From positions 124,001 through 188,000 of the forward strand of contig NZ_PJAR01000040.1 in assembly GCF_002836745.1 (NCBI RefSeq): DNA of 64,000 nt, read 5' to 3'. The notes under the pieces are model-generated. The model searched no databases. It had not been told where the DNA came from and saw only the letters and a list, made by a program, of their open reading frames with translations. The position numbers and the translations under genes were made by a program. This DNA comes from Glaciecola sp. 33A. GTDB taxonomy: Bacteria; Pseudomonadota; Gammaproteobacteria; Enterobacterales; Alteromonadaceae. Each line of letters starts with the position of its first letter. Position 1 is the stretch's first letter. Of the stretch, positions 38,068-47,194 are shown in pieces.

Positions 38068-39915
38068 GTGTTAAATAAAACTCCATTTTGGAAATATATT
38101 TTAGTCATATTCGTTGTTGCAATAACATCGTTATATGCAATGCCTAATATTTATGGTGAAGATCACGCTATTCAAATTTCTGCAAGTAACAATGCCTTTG
38201 TAAGCGAAGAGTTGAAAACCTCTATTGAGGTCGCTTTGAAAGAAGAGGGCATAGCAATCAAACGTATTGAACTTGAAAATGAACGCATCTTAGTTCGTCT
38301 TTTGGATTCAGATACACAGCTTATTGCCAGAGAGTTAATTGATAGCAAACTTGACAATGATGACTACGTTGTTGCGATGAACCTAGCGCCGGACACACCT
38401 GATTGGTTAAATGCCGTAGGTGCTAGTCCAATGAAATTAGGATTGGACTTGCGCGGCGGTGTTCACTTCCTAATGGAAGTTGATATGAACAGCGCAACAA
38501 CTAAAGCTTACGAAGACGTCGTCGGCGATTTTAAGTTACAGCTACGTGAAGAAAGAATATTTTATCGCGCCGTTGTACAAAATCTTGATTCAGTAGACGT
38601 CATATTTCGCGACGGTGAAATGCTTGAAAAAGCGCAATTTTACCTGCGTAATCAGTTCCGAGCTTTGAGCATCACTGAGCGTGATGATTTGACACTCAGG
38701 GCCGCATTTTTGGAAGAACGCTTAGCTGAAATTCGCGACGCTGCTGTAAGCCAAAATGTGACGATAATTCGCAGCAGAATAAATCAACTTGGTGTCGCAG
38801 AACCCCTGGTTCAAAAACAGGGTCAAGAACGCATAGTTGTGCAATTACCTGGAATTCAAGACACAGCGAAGGCAAAAGAGATTTTGAACGCGACAGCGAC
38901 TCTTGAGTTTCGCATGCTGGATGAGATAAATGATGTGCGTGATGCAATGCGCGGAAGAGCGCCGGCAGGCTCTGAGGTTATTTATCATAAAAACGGCCAG
39001 CCGTATCTGTTGAAAAAGCAAGTGATGCTAACAGGCTCGCACATTATTGACGCAAATAGTGGTGTTGATCAATATGGCGTGCCCAACGTGAGCATTGACC
39101 TTGACTCAAAAGGCGGCGCAAAGTGGTCACAGGCGACAAAAGAAAACATTAAAAAGCTAATGGCCACGGTGTTTATTGAATACAAAACTACGGGTGAACG
39201 TGACGCAGACGGTAAGCTTGTTTTTGAAAAGAAAGAAGACATCATCAGTGTAGCAACTATCCAAGCACAATTAGGCTCTTCATTCCAAATTAGCGGCCTA
39301 GATTCACCAACGGAAGCAAGAGAGTTGGCGCTACTGTTGAGAGCGGGTGCATTGATTGCGCCAATTCAAATAGTTGAAGAGCGCACGGTCGGACCCAGTT
39401 TAGGTAAAGAAAATATTCAATTAGGCATGACCGCAATCATTTGGGGTTTGGCCGCAGTCCTTGTATTCATGCTTATTTATTACCGTGCTTTTGGCGTTAT
39501 TGCTAATATCGCGCTGTTATTAAATCTGATCATGATCGTTGGAATTATGTCGATGATACCAGGTGCCACATTAACCTTGCCAGGTATGGCGGGCATTGTT
39601 CTGACCGTCGGTATGGCTGTTGATGCTAACGTACTTATATTCGAAAGAATTAGAGAGGAATTGCGCGACGGCAGGAGTCCGCAGCAAGCAATTCATTTTG
39701 GCTATGACAATGCGTTCTCTACTATTTTGGATGCGAACATTACTACGTTCATTGCTGGTTTGATCTTGTTCGCTGTAGGAACAGGTCCAATCAAAGGATT
39801 TTCAATTACGTTGATGATAGGTATCGCTACATCAATGTTCACCGCGATTGTCGTTTCTCGTTTGCTAGTTAATAGCATATGGGGCGGTAAACGTGTGACC
39901 AAGTTAGCGATATAG
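38068..39915 (+). CDS. secD: protein translocase subunit SecD
   Basis: 615 residues starting at GTG, with TAGGG 7 nt upstream. One N-terminal membrane helix (about 9-25), a large periplasmic region (P1) with [16 protein letters not shown] (about 123-138), then from about 450 five helices with the RND-type signatures [24 protein letters not shown] and [12 protein letters not shown]. SecD works with SecF to drive late translocation with the proton motive force. It is followed 9 bp later by secF. Confidence 0.97.
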   Translation: MLNKTPFWKYILVIFVVAITSLYAMPNIYGEDHAIQISASNNAFVSEELKTSIEVALKEEGIAIKRIELENERILVRLLDSDTQLIARELIDSKLDNDDYVVAMNLAPDTPDWLNAVGASPMKLGLDLRGGVHFLMEVDMNSATTKAYEDVVGDFKLQLREERIFYRAVVQNLDSVDVIFRDGEMLEKAQFYLRNQFRALSITERDDLTLRAAFLEERLAEIRDAAVSQNVTIIRSRINQLGVAEPLVQKQGQERIVVQLPGIQDTAKAKEILNATATLEFRMLDEINDVRDAMRGRAPAGSEVIYHKNGQPYLLKKQVMLTGSHIIDANSGVDQYGVPNVSIDLDSKGGAKWSQATKENIKKLMATVFIEYKTTGERDADGKLVFEKKEDIISVATIQAQLGSSFQISGLDSPTEARELALLLRAGALIAPIQIVEERTVGPSLGKENIQLGMTAIIWGLAAVLVFMLIYYRAFGVIANIALLLNLIMIVGIMSMIPGATLTLPGMAGIVLTVGMAVDANVLIFERIREELRDGRSPQQAIHFGYDNAFSTILDANITTFIAGLILFAVGTGPIKGFSITLMIGIATSMFTAIVVSRLLVNSIWGGKRVTKLAI

Positions 39916-39924
39916 GAGAGTCAA

Positions 39925-40869
39925 ATGGGATTTCAATTATTAAGACTAAAGGAAACCGTCGACTTTATGAAGTGGCGTTTCCCAGCGATGATTTTTTCAA
40001 CCTTGTTGATAATAGGCTCAATTTTTTCACTTGCTGTCAACCAATTAAATTGGGGTCTCGATTTCACCGGTGGAACATTGATTGAGGTCGGTTATGAACA
40101 ATCAGCTGATCTCGAAGCAGTCAGAACGATTATGCTCGATGCAGGCTACACGGATGCTATGGTGCAAAACTTTGGTAGCAGCCAAGACGTGTTAATTCGC
40201 CTTGCACCAAGAGAAGGTGTGAAGGCAGTTGAAATTGGTGATCAAGTATTGGCGACGTTGCGTGCCGATGGCACTAAAGTCGACATGCGTCGCATTGAAT
40301 TTGTTGGACCAAATGTGGGTGATGAGTTAACCGAACAAGGTGGTTTGGCCATGCTTGCTGCTCTGATTTGTATTCTGATTTACGTGGCAATGCGTTTTGA
40401 ATATCGCTTTGCGTTAGGGTCAGTTGCGGCGTTGGCGCATGATGTTATTTTGACCTTGGGTTTATTCTCTGTGTTACAACTTGAATTTGACCTGACTGTA
40501 TTAGCTGCCGTCTTAGCCGTTATTGGTTATTCGCTTAACGATACGATTGTCGTGTCAGACCGGATACGTGAAAACTTCAGAAAAATACGTAAAGAAGAGC
40601 CAGTGGAGATTATTAATATTTCGTTGACGCAAACCTTGAATCGGACAATTATTACTTCTTTGACAACTGTTTTAGTACTAGTCGCTTTATTTTATAAAGG
40701 CGGCGCTCTGATCCACGGTTTTGCAACCGCATTGCTATTTGGTGTTATCGTTGGTACCTATTCTTCAGTATATATTGCAAGTGCGGTCGGCTTGGCTTTA
40801 GGTATTAGCAGGGATGATTTAATACCGACAGAAATTATCAAAGAAGGGGAAGACCAAGATCCTGTATAG
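39925..40869 (+). CDS. secF: protein translocase subunit SecF
   Basis: 314 residues. A first helix at about 18-38, then NWGLDFTGGTLIEVGY, a short periplasmic domain, and five C-terminal helices with LAAVLAVIGYSLNDTIVVSDRIREN (SecF signature) and LNRTIITSLTTVLVL. Partner of SecD. It closes the operon at a strong terminator. Confidence 0.97.
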   Translation: MGFQLLRLKETVDFMKWRFPAMIFSTLLIIGSIFSLAVNQLNWGLDFTGGTLIEVGYEQSADLEAVRTIMLDAGYTDAMVQNFGSSQDVLIRLAPREGVKAVEIGDQVLATLRADGTKVDMRRIEFVGPNVGDELTEQGGLAMLAALICILIYVAMRFEYRFALGSVAALAHDVILTLGLFSVLQLEFDLTVLAAVLAVIGYSLNDTIVVSDRIRENFRKIRKEEPVEIINISLTQTLNRTIITSLTTVLVLVALFYKGGALIHGFATALLFGVIVGTYSSVYIASAVGLALGISRDDLIPTEIIKEGEDQDPV

Positions 40870-40913
40870 GCAATAAAGTTTCCTTTATTATCAATTACAA
40901 AGAACTTACTAAC

Positions 40914-40945
40914 AAAAAAACCCGCTCTGTAGAGCGGGTTTTTTT
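40914..40945. terminator. bidirectional terminator between secF and suhB
   Basis: CCCGCTCT-GT-AGAGCGGG is flanked by seven A on the left and seven T on the right, so it functions for both convergent genes. Confidence 0.93.
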
Positions 40946-40948
40946 ATA

Positions 40949-41722
40949 TTATTTAAGTCTTTTAACGATAGCCTGAACAACACGAGGGCTGCCAGCGACA
41001 ATTTCACCGCTTAACAGTGGGTCATTACCACCCGCAAAATCAGTGACTAGTCCGCCAGACTCGCGCACTAACAATTCACCAGCGGCGATGTCCCAAGGTT
41101 TAATGCCACGTTCCCAGTAGCCGTCAAAGCGACCAGCAGCAACATAAGCCATATCCAGAGCTGCAGAACCACCGCGGCGTATATCCCCACATTCAGCAAA
41201 TATTTTATTAAAGCCTGACATATATTCGTTTAACGACGTTTTGTTCTTATACGGAAAGGCAGTGGCTAAGATTGTATTACCTAACTCTTTTGCCTGACTT
41301 GCGCGGATACGGTGACCGTTTAGTTGTGCGCCGTTACCTCGGCTTGCTGTAAATAATTCACCGCGAATAGGATCAAATACAACCGCTTGGTCTAAGCGAC
41401 CTTTATACTGTAACGCAATAGAGACCGCAAAGTGAGGAATACCTTTGATGAAGTTAGTCGTTCCATCAAGTGGGTCAATGATCCATTTATAGTCATCGTC
41501 ACCGGCCATAATGCCACCTTCCTCGCCTACAAAAGTATGGTCAGGATATGATTGCTTGATTTTGTAAATAATGGTTTGTTCAGCTTCCCTGTCAATTTTA
41601 GTTACGAAGTCATTTTCGCCTTTTTGTTCGATTTGTAGGTCGTCGAAAGTTTCAAATCCACGAGCGATCACGTTTCCTGCTGAGCGAGCTGCGCGCACAG
41701 CGATATTGAGCATAGGATGCAT
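40949..41722 (-). CDS. suhB: inositol-1-monophosphatase / Nus factor SuhB
   Basis: 257 residues. It begins MHPMLNIAVRAARSAGN as in E. coli SuhB. Metal and phosphate motifs are GEEGG, WIIDPLDGTTNF (about 79-90), and the C-terminal WDIAAGELLVRESGG. Besides inositol phosphatase activity, SuhB takes part in rRNA antitermination. I start at 41722, with GGTGG upstream; a five-residue longer frame is less likely. Confidence 0.95.
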   Translation of the reverse strand: MHPMLNIAVRAARSAGNVIARGFETFDDLQIEQKGENDFVTKIDREAEQTIIYKIKQSYPDHTFVGEEGGIMAGDDDYKWIIDPLDGTTNFIKGIPHFAVSIALQYKGRLDQAVVFDPIRGELFTASRGNGAQLNGHRIRASQAKELGNTILATAFPYKNKTSLNEYMSGFNKIFAECGDIRRGGSAALDMAYVAAGRFDGYWERGIKPWDIAAGELLVRESGGLVTDFAGGNDPLLSGEIVAGSPRVVQAIVKRLK

Positions 41723-42154
41723 AGTTAGAACCACCAAGTTGTAAAAAGAACAGTTGAGTCACGCCGCCGAAAAGTGCACCTTTAGTGCTTTTGAGTCGAG
41801 AACATGCCTAAAAAATCGCGCGTATGTTAACAGAAACCTATGAATGGGTCTATTGGTGTTTTTCATGGCACGTCATTAGAAGTATGCGCAGTCGCAGCAA
41901 GTGATATCACACGGCATCTGTTTTATGCGCCAAAGAGATCGTGATGTTTAAAGTTTATTCCTTTTTTGCAAAAGACAGTTATTGTTGGTTGTGATAAACT
42001 TTGCGCGCTTAAATAATGTGCAAGACGAATAGGTAGAGTGCCGACCTTGTATGGTCTTTAGGCAGCGTTTAATGTGCACTTAGTTTTAAAGCGGCATGGG
42101 ATTTCTTTGCCATTCTCTATTTTTTATTACGCTATTATTAAACGGAATACGTTC
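41723..42154. other. divergent intergenic region suhB/trmJ
   Basis: About 430 bases without a convincing gene. The trmJ frame is open back to 42074, but those 27 residues lack family resemblance. TTGTGATAAACT near 41990 resembles an extended -10 element for trmJ, without a good -35. Small GC-rich patches (GCGCGC at about 42003) are unexplained. Confidence 0.45.
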
Positions 42155-42886
42155 ATGCTTTCAGATATTCGCATTGTTTTAGTTAATACCAGTCACACCG
42201 GTAATATTGGCTCAGCGGCTCGCGCGATGAAAACAATGGGGCTTAACTCACTGTATTTAGTCGACCCCATTTCGGCCCCAGATGGGAAGTCAATTGCCTT
42301 AGCAGCGGGCGCGGGCGATGTGCTGGCGAACGCAATAATAGTGAGCACGCTTGAAGAAGCAGTTAGTGATTGTGGCTTAGTAGTGGGCACTTCTGCACGT
42401 TCAAGAACGTTACCTTGGCCCATGTTAACGCCCAGAGAATGTGGCCATAAATTAGTTGTTGAAGCTGATACTTACCCGGTTGCGTTGGTATTTGGGCGCG
42501 AAAATAACGGTCTAAGCAATGACGAATTACAACAATGTCACTTTCACGTATGTATTCCAGCTAATCCAGAGTATAGCTCATTGAACATTGCTGCTGCGGT
42601 ACAAACGCTGTGTTATGAGATCAGAGTTAATCATCTTGATATAGAGGCACTGCAATATGCGTCAGCGGTTAAAAGTGAATATCCGCTAAATGAAGACTTA
42701 GCGCGTTTTTATGTGCACCTTGAAAAAACCTTAAAAGATGTCAATTTCATCGTTGCCAATCATCCCGGTATGGTTATGACAAAGCTGCGTCGATTATTTA
42801 CTAGGGCTAGGCCCGAAGTTCAAGAGTTAAATATCTTACGTGGTATGTTGGCTTCAATAGATAAAGCGAGTGGAAACAAAAAGTAA
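42155..42886 (+). CDS. trmJ: tRNA (Cm32/Um32) methyltransferase TrmJ
   Basis: 243 residues of the SPOUT family. It begins [26 protein letters not shown] and has GTSAR, the knot motif [15 protein letters not shown], and [23 protein letters not shown]. It 2'-O-methylates position 32 of tRNAs. The start at 42155 is chosen by family alignment, with CGGAA about 9 nt upstream. Its stop overlaps the cysE start by one base (TAATG). Confidence 0.95.
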   Translation: MLSDIRIVLVNTSHTGNIGSAARAMKTMGLNSLYLVDPISAPDGKSIALAAGAGDVLANAIIVSTLEEAVSDCGLVVGTSARSRTLPWPMLTPRECGHKLVVEADTYPVALVFGRENNGLSNDELQQCHFHVCIPANPEYSSLNIAAAVQTLCYEIRVNHLDIEALQYASAVKSEYPLNEDLARFYVHLEKTLKDVNFIVANHPGMVMTKLRRLFTRARPEVQELNILRGMLASIDKASGNKK

Positions 42887-43707
42887 TGTTTAGTCTAATG
42901 CGTGAAGATATTAAAAGTGTATTCCATCGAGATCCTGCGGCTAGGAACACGATGGAAGTGTTGTTCAATTACCCAGGCTTGCACGCAATATGGGTGCATC
43001 GTATCAGTCACCAATTATGGAAATGGAAGCTTAACTGGCTCGCGCGCTTTCTATCCAATATTTCACGTTTTTTAACCGGCATTGAAATTCATCCGGGTGC
43101 ACAATTTGGCCGCAGAGTGTTTATTGACCACGGCATGGGTGTCGTGATTGGTGAAACCGCTGTAATTGGCAATGATGTGACTTTATATCATGGGGTCACA
43201 TTGGGCGGAACCAGTTGGAAAGCAGGCAAACGCCATCCCACACTTGAGGATAATTCGGTCGTGGGTGCAGGGGCGCAAGTACTCGGGCCTATTACTGTTG
43301 GCAAAAATGCTCGCATCGGTTCAAATTCCGTGGTGGTCAAGGACGTGCCTGAAAACGCAACGTGCGTTGGCATACCGGGGCGCAATTTACTGCAAAAACA
43401 AAATACTCATGAACCGACCATAAAAACCAAGCACAAGCGCCAAGCTATCGCAAAAATATATGGCTTTGATGCCTATGCGGTGAGTGAAGAAAATCCTGAC
43501 CCTGTAGCCAATGCAATGGGAATTATGCTTGAACATGTTCACCAAATGGACACTAAAGTAGAAGAAATGTGTCGGGTTATTCAATCACTCGGCGGAGATG
43601 TTTGTAGTGATTCAATTCCAAAGTTAGACGTGACAGACTTTGCTGATACCGGCATCTCACCGGTGTTAAAAAAAGCGGCTGAGGAAGCCTTTGATCCTAC
43701 TATTTGA
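42886..43707 (+). CDS. cysE: serine O-acetyltransferase
   Basis: 273 residues. A helical N-terminal part leads to a left-handed beta-helix hexapeptide domain with [37 protein letters not shown], and [22 protein letters not shown], the SAT signature. It makes O-acetylserine for cysteine, the sulfur source for IscS encoded next; this trmJ-cysE-isc arrangement is common in non-enteric gammaproteobacteria. The C-terminus is longer than the minimal EpsC-type enzyme. Three 13-bp tandem repeats cover its stop codon. Confidence 0.94.
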   Translation: MFSLMREDIKSVFHRDPAARNTMEVLFNYPGLHAIWVHRISHQLWKWKLNWLARFLSNISRFLTGIEIHPGAQFGRRVFIDHGMGVVIGETAVIGNDVTLYHGVTLGGTSWKAGKRHPTLEDNSVVGAGAQVLGPITVGKNARIGSNSVVVKDVPENATCVGIPGRNLLQKQNTHEPTIKTKHKRQAIAKIYGFDAYAVSEENPDPVANAMGIMLEHVHQMDTKVEEMCRVIQSLGGDVCSDSIPKLDVTDFADTGISPVLKKAAEEAFDPTI

Positions 43708-43728
43708 TCCCACTATTTGATGCCGCTA
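43690..43728. repeat. three 13-bp tandem repeats across the cysE stop
   Basis: The units TTTGATCCTACTA, TTTGATCCCACTA and TTTGATGCCGCTA follow one another without gap. The cysE TGA (43705-43707) lies in the second unit. A 13-bp unit does not keep frame, so unit gain or loss upstream of the stop would alter the C-terminus. Confidence 0.9.
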
Positions 43729-43790
43729 CATCGAGTCTATTTAATTGCCCTTAAGGTAGCTTTTTTCATTTAAAATCAAGGCGGTAAATA

Positions 43791-43815
43791 ATAACCTAGT
43801 AAAATGCTAGGGTAT
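43791..43815. promoter_or_regulatory. IscR type 1-like binding site, upstream copy
   Basis: This 25-bp partly palindromic element, with arms ATAACCTAG and CTAGGGTAT, matches the type 1 IscR consensus at about 19 of 25 positions by eye. It directly abuts the better site at 43816-43840. Confidence 0.6.
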
Positions 43816-43840
43816 ATACTTGACAAATTTACTCAGGTAT
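43816..43840. promoter_or_regulatory. IscR type 1 binding site
   Basis: A 25-bp element from ATACTTGAC to CAGGTAT matches the E. coli type 1 consensus (ATASYYGAC…GTCRRSTAT) at 23 of 25 positions by eye. It covers the -35 box of the isc promoter, as expected for repression by cluster-loaded IscR. Confidence 0.85.
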
Positions 43841-43847
43841 ATACAAT
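43820..43847 (+). promoter_or_regulatory. sigma70 promoter of the isc operon
   Basis: A perfect -35 TTGACA (43820-43825), a 16-bp spacer, and -10 TACAAT (43842-43847) lie 49 bp before the iscR start. It is embedded in the IscR site. Confidence 0.8.
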
Positions 43848-43896
43848 TTCGATCCCAACTGCATGCCGCTTGGCTGTTAACCGAAATGAGGGACAT

Positions 43897-44385
43897 ATGA
43901 AGCTGACATCAAAAGGTCGTTATGCAGTCACCGCAATGCTCGACGTAGCTTTGCATTCTCGCAACGGACCCGTGTCGTTGGCCGATATTTCAGAACGACA
44001 AGAAATTTCGTTATCTTATTTAGAACAATTGTTCGCTCGTTTACGTAAAGAACAATTAGTGTCCAGCGTCAGAGGTCCCGGCGGCGGCTATAAGCTAGGT
44101 CGCCCAGCAAACGATATTGCAGTTGGCGAAGTAATTCGTGCTGTAAATGAGTCCATAGACGCGACACGGTGTAAAGGACTGGCTGATTGCCAAGGTGGTG
44201 AACGTTGCTTAACACATACCTTATGGCAAGACCTCAGTGATAGGATTAGTCAGTTTTTAAATGGTATCAGTATTGGCGAGTTAATGAAAACAAACGAAGT
44301 GAAAGAAGTGGCCGATCGCCAAGATGAGACTAAAGCGACGGCAAAAAATTTAGTCAGCGAAATTGAAATCAGTATGCAACTTTAA
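43897..44385 (+). CDS. iscR: Fe-S-responsive regulator IscR
   Basis: 162 residues, Rrf2 family. The winged helix begins [20 protein letters not shown]; the cluster-binding Cys-x5-Cys-x5-Cys and nearby His are in [17 protein letters not shown] (about 91-107). It senses 2Fe-2S status and represses its own operon through the two sites upstream. I start at 43897, with GAGGG upstream; a longer frame to 43804 would run through the operator and is rejected. It is followed 11 bp later by iscS. Confidence 0.97.
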   Translation: MKLTSKGRYAVTAMLDVALHSRNGPVSLADISERQEISLSYLEQLFARLRKEQLVSSVRGPGGGYKLGRPANDIAVGEVIRAVNESIDATRCKGLADCQGGERCLTHTLWQDLSDRISQFLNGISIGELMKTNEVKEVADRQDETKATAKNLVSEIEISMQL

Positions 44386-44396
44386 TCGGAGCGATA

Positions 44397-45620
44397 ATGA
44401 GCAATATTAAGTTACCAATCTATTTAGATTATTCGTCAACCACACCAGTTGACCCTCGTGTCGCCGAAAAAATGAAAGAATGCCTAACCAATGAAGGCAA
44501 TTTCGGTAACCCAGCTTCACGTTCTCACCATTTTGGTTGGGTTGCTGAAGAGGCGGTAGACATTGCGAGAAATCAAATTGCGGATCTTGTGAATGCGGAT
44601 CCACGCGAAATCGTGTTTACATCGGGCGCAACAGAATCAAATAACCTTGCTATAAAAGGCGCAGCTACATTTTATCAGAAGCGTGGCAAGCATATTATTA
44701 CGGTTAAGACTGAACACAAAGCAGTGCTCGATACGACCCGTCAACTTGAGCGTGAGGGTTTTGAAGTTACCTATATGATGCCCGAACCGAGTGGTTTAGT
44801 AGACTTAGACAAACTTCAAGCTGAAATGCGCGATGACACTGTCCTTGTTAGTATTATGCACGTTAATAATGAAATTGGTGTAATTCAAGACATAGGTGCA
44901 ATCGGTAAGATATGTCGTGAACGTAAGATTTTGTTCCACGTTGACGCAGCTCAAAGCACAGGTAAAATACCTATTGATCTGCAAGAATTAAACGTCGATT
45001 TAATGTCATTTTGTGCGCATAAAACTTATGGTCCTAAGGGTATTGGCGCGTTGTATGTGTCGCGCAAGCCAAGAGTTCGTATTGAAGCTCAAATACACGG
45101 TGGCGGTCATGAGCGTGGAATGCGTTCTGGTACACTGGCAACCCATCAAATAGTTGGAATGGGTGAAGCTTTTCGTCTAGCTAAACTAGAAATGGCAAGC
45201 GAAAACGAACGTATAAAAATGTTGCGTGACAAACTTTATAACGGCGTAAAAGACATGGAGGCTGTTTATTTAAATGGCGACGCAGTTCAACGTGTTGCGC
45301 ATAACTTGAACGTAAGTTTCGCATATGTGGAAGGAGAATCGTTGATAATGGCACTAAAAGACATGGCCGTATCTTCAGGTTCTGCATGTACTTCTGCAAG
45401 TTTGGAGCCTTCTTATGTTCTACGTGCACTTGGTCTGAATGATGAATTGGCGCACAGCTCAATTCGATTTAGTTTGGGGCGTTTTACTACTGAAGAAGAA
45501 ATAGACTACGTGATTGGCGTTATTCACAACGCAATTGATAAACTTCGCGACATGTCGCCACTTTGGGATATGTATAAAGAAGGTATCGACTTGAGCACCG
45601 TTAAATGGGCCTCTCACTAA
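44397..45620 (+). CDS. iscS: cysteine desulfurase IscS
   Basis: 407 residues. It has [14 protein letters not shown], the PLP site with HVDAAQS and the Schiff-base lysine in [24 protein letters not shown], and the active-site cysteine in [20 protein letters not shown]. It takes sulfur from cysteine for Fe-S clusters and tRNA thiolation. Start at ATG 44397, overlapping no gene, 11 bp after iscR. Confidence 0.98.
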   Translation: MSNIKLPIYLDYSSTTPVDPRVAEKMKECLTNEGNFGNPASRSHHFGWVAEEAVDIARNQIADLVNADPREIVFTSGATESNNLAIKGAATFYQKRGKHIITVKTEHKAVLDTTRQLEREGFEVTYMMPEPSGLVDLDKLQAEMRDDTVLVSIMHVNNEIGVIQDIGAIGKICRERKILFHVDAAQSTGKIPIDLQELNVDLMSFCAHKTYGPKGIGALYVSRKPRVRIEAQIHGGGHERGMRSGTLATHQIVGMGEAFRLAKLEMASENERIKMLRDKLYNGVKDMEAVYLNGDAVQRVAHNLNVSFAYVEGESLIMALKDMAVSSGSACTSASLEPSYVLRALGLNDELAHSSIRFSLGRFTTEEEIDYVIGVIHNAIDKLRDMSPLWDMYKEGIDLSTVKWASH

Positions 45621-45738
45621 GTTCGTGATTAAAGATGATGAGCAGGTTATGCGTCTTAGTTGAAACATAAATATTGGGTATTTAGGTAATAGTAATTGGT
45701 TGCTTATGTACAAAAAATAGTTTAATTAGTTTAAAATC

Positions 45739-45783
45739 GCGAAATATAAAATATCTTTACACTGAAAAGTGTTTATATTTCGC
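45739..45783 (+). promoter_or_regulatory. long stem-loop in the iscS-iscU gap
   Basis: Arms GCGAAATATAAA (45739-45750) and TTTATATTTCGC (45772-45783) form a perfect 12-bp stem. Inside is a second CACT-GAAA-AGTG hairpin with a GAAA tetraloop, leaving a 9-nt bulge. It ends 8 bases before the iscU ribosome site (AAGGG). Confidence 0.75.
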
Positions 45784-45804
45784 AAAACGTTAAGGGTAAA
45801 AACC

Positions 45805-46188
45805 ATGGCTTATAGTGAAAAAGTAATTGACCATTACGAAAATCCTCGTAATGTTGGCGGATTTGATAAGAACGACCCAACTATTGCAACAGGTATGGTT
45901 GGAGCGCCCGCATGTGGTGATGTAATGAAACTACAACTTAAAATAGGCCCGGACGGCATTATTCAAGATGCAAAGTTCAAAACCTATGGTTGTGGTTCTG
46001 CTATTGCCTCAAGTTCTTTGGTCACCGAATGGGTAAAGGGTAAGAGCATTGACGAGGCCGTATTGATCAAAAATACTCATATTGCCGAAGAATTAGCGTT
46101 ACCTCCAGTAAAAATTCACTGCTCAATTTTGGCAGAAGATGCTATCAAAGCCGCGGTTGCAGATTACAAAAAGAAGCATAGCGCTTAA
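45805..46188 (+). CDS. iscU: Fe-S scaffold protein IscU
   Basis: 127 residues. The three cluster cysteines are in GAPACGDVM, YGCGSAIASSS and KIHCSILAEDA. LPPVK, the HscA recognition motif, is just before the last one. The start at 45805 (MAYSEKVIDHYENPRNVG) has AAGGG upstream; the open frame from 45769 is not used. The 184-bp gap from iscS is unusually long and contains a stem-loop. Confidence 0.97.
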   Translation: MAYSEKVIDHYENPRNVGGFDKNDPTIATGMVGAPACGDVMKLQLKIGPDGIIQDAKFKTYGCGSAIASSSLVTEWVKGKSIDEAVLIKNTHIAEELALPPVKIHCSILAEDAIKAAVADYKKKHSA

Positions 46189-46258
46189 TTTTGCCGTTTG
46201 GTTTTTAATCAGGATTGCTAGCAACAAATATTAATGACACAAATTAAGGAGTATCTGA

Positions 46259-46582
46259 GTGGGTATTAAGGTAACTGACGCTGCAGCCGTTCGCGCAAAA
46301 TCATTTTTAGACAGCCGTGGTTCCGGCTTAGGTTTGCGTTTGGGTGTCAAGACTACTGGCTGCTCTGGCTTAGCTTATGTACTTGAATTTGTTGATGGCC
46401 TCAATCCTGGGGATGAAATGTTTGAAGACAATGGTGTCAACATCATTATCGACGGCAAAAGCTTGGCATACCTTGATGGTACCGAGTTAGATTTTGGTAA
46501 AGAGGGCCTAAATGAAGGTTTTCAATTTAACAACCCTAATGCTAATGGCGAATGTGGTTGTGGCGAAAGCTTCAACGTATAA
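46259..46582 (+). CDS. iscA: Fe-S assembly protein IscA
   Basis: 107 residues with GTG start and AAGGAG upstream. The three A-type carrier cysteines lie in TTGCSGLAY (about Cys35) and the C-terminal CGCGESF (about 99-101). It carries or transfers Fe-S clusters. A terminator-like hairpin separates it from hscB. Confidence 0.96.
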   Translation: MGIKVTDAAAVRAKSFLDSRGSGLGLRLGVKTTGCSGLAYVLEFVDGLNPGDEMFEDNGVNIIIDGKSLAYLDGTELDFGKEGLNEGFQFNNPNANGECGCGESFNV

Positions 46583-46593
46583 CTCTTTTTTTT

Positions 46594-46622
46594 AGCGCTA
46601 ATCTTTTTCGGTTAGCGCTTTC
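46594..46622 (+). terminator. terminator-like hairpin between iscA and hscB
   Basis: AGCGCTAATC / GGTTAGCGCT (10 bp with one G-U pair, T-rich loop) is followed by TTCTT. It probably causes partial termination after iscRSUA. Confidence 0.65.
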
Positions 46623-46648
46623 TTCGTTTTCCAAAGCAAGGCTTCTGT

Positions 46649-47167
46649 ATGATGAATTACTTTGAGCTATACAACCTTCCTGAACAGTTCGAGATAGACC
46701 TGAAAAAACTCAAAGAGCACTATCAAACACTTCAAAAATTGACACATCCTGATCGCTTTGCTAGTGCAAGTGAACAACAAAAGCGCATGTATCTCACCAA
46801 AAACTCTCAAGTTAACGATGCCTATTCGGTGCTTAAATCACCTATATCTAGAGGTGAACACTTACTAATAGTACGTGGTGTTGAGCTGCCTAGTGAACAA
46901 AATACGGTGGGTGACGTTGAATTTTTAATGGAGCAAATGGAGTGGCGTGAAACATTAGACGACGCTACTTCGGCAGAAGCGCTAGAAAAACTGGTTGTCG
47001 ACAACCATGAAATTCTGGTTAAGCAAGAAAAAATAATTTTAGCTTTTTTGTCACATAATAACGAGCAAGATAACCAAGCAGCAGCGCAAGAGTTAGGCAA
47101 GATGAAGTTTATGGTTAAACTTGCTGACGAAATCGAAACAAAACTAGACCGGATAACGGATAGTTAG
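46649..47167 (+). CDS. hscB: Fe-S co-chaperone HscB
   Basis: 172 residues, J-domain type III. NYFELYNLPEQFEID at the start, the HPD motif in LTHPDRF (about 33-35), and a C-terminal three-helix bundle that binds IscU. It stimulates HscA ATPase and presents IscU. Two ATG codons are adjacent; AAGG lies 7 nt before the first. Confidence 0.96.
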   Translation: MMNYFELYNLPEQFEIDLKKLKEHYQTLQKLTHPDRFASASEQQKRMYLTKNSQVNDAYSVLKSPISRGEHLLIVRGVELPSEQNTVGDVEFLMEQMEWRETLDDATSAEALEKLVVDNHEILVKQEKIILAFLSHNNEQDNQAAAQELGKMKFMVKLADEIETKLDRITDS

Positions 47168-47194
47168 TAAATAAATTAAAAGGTTTTAAGTTAT

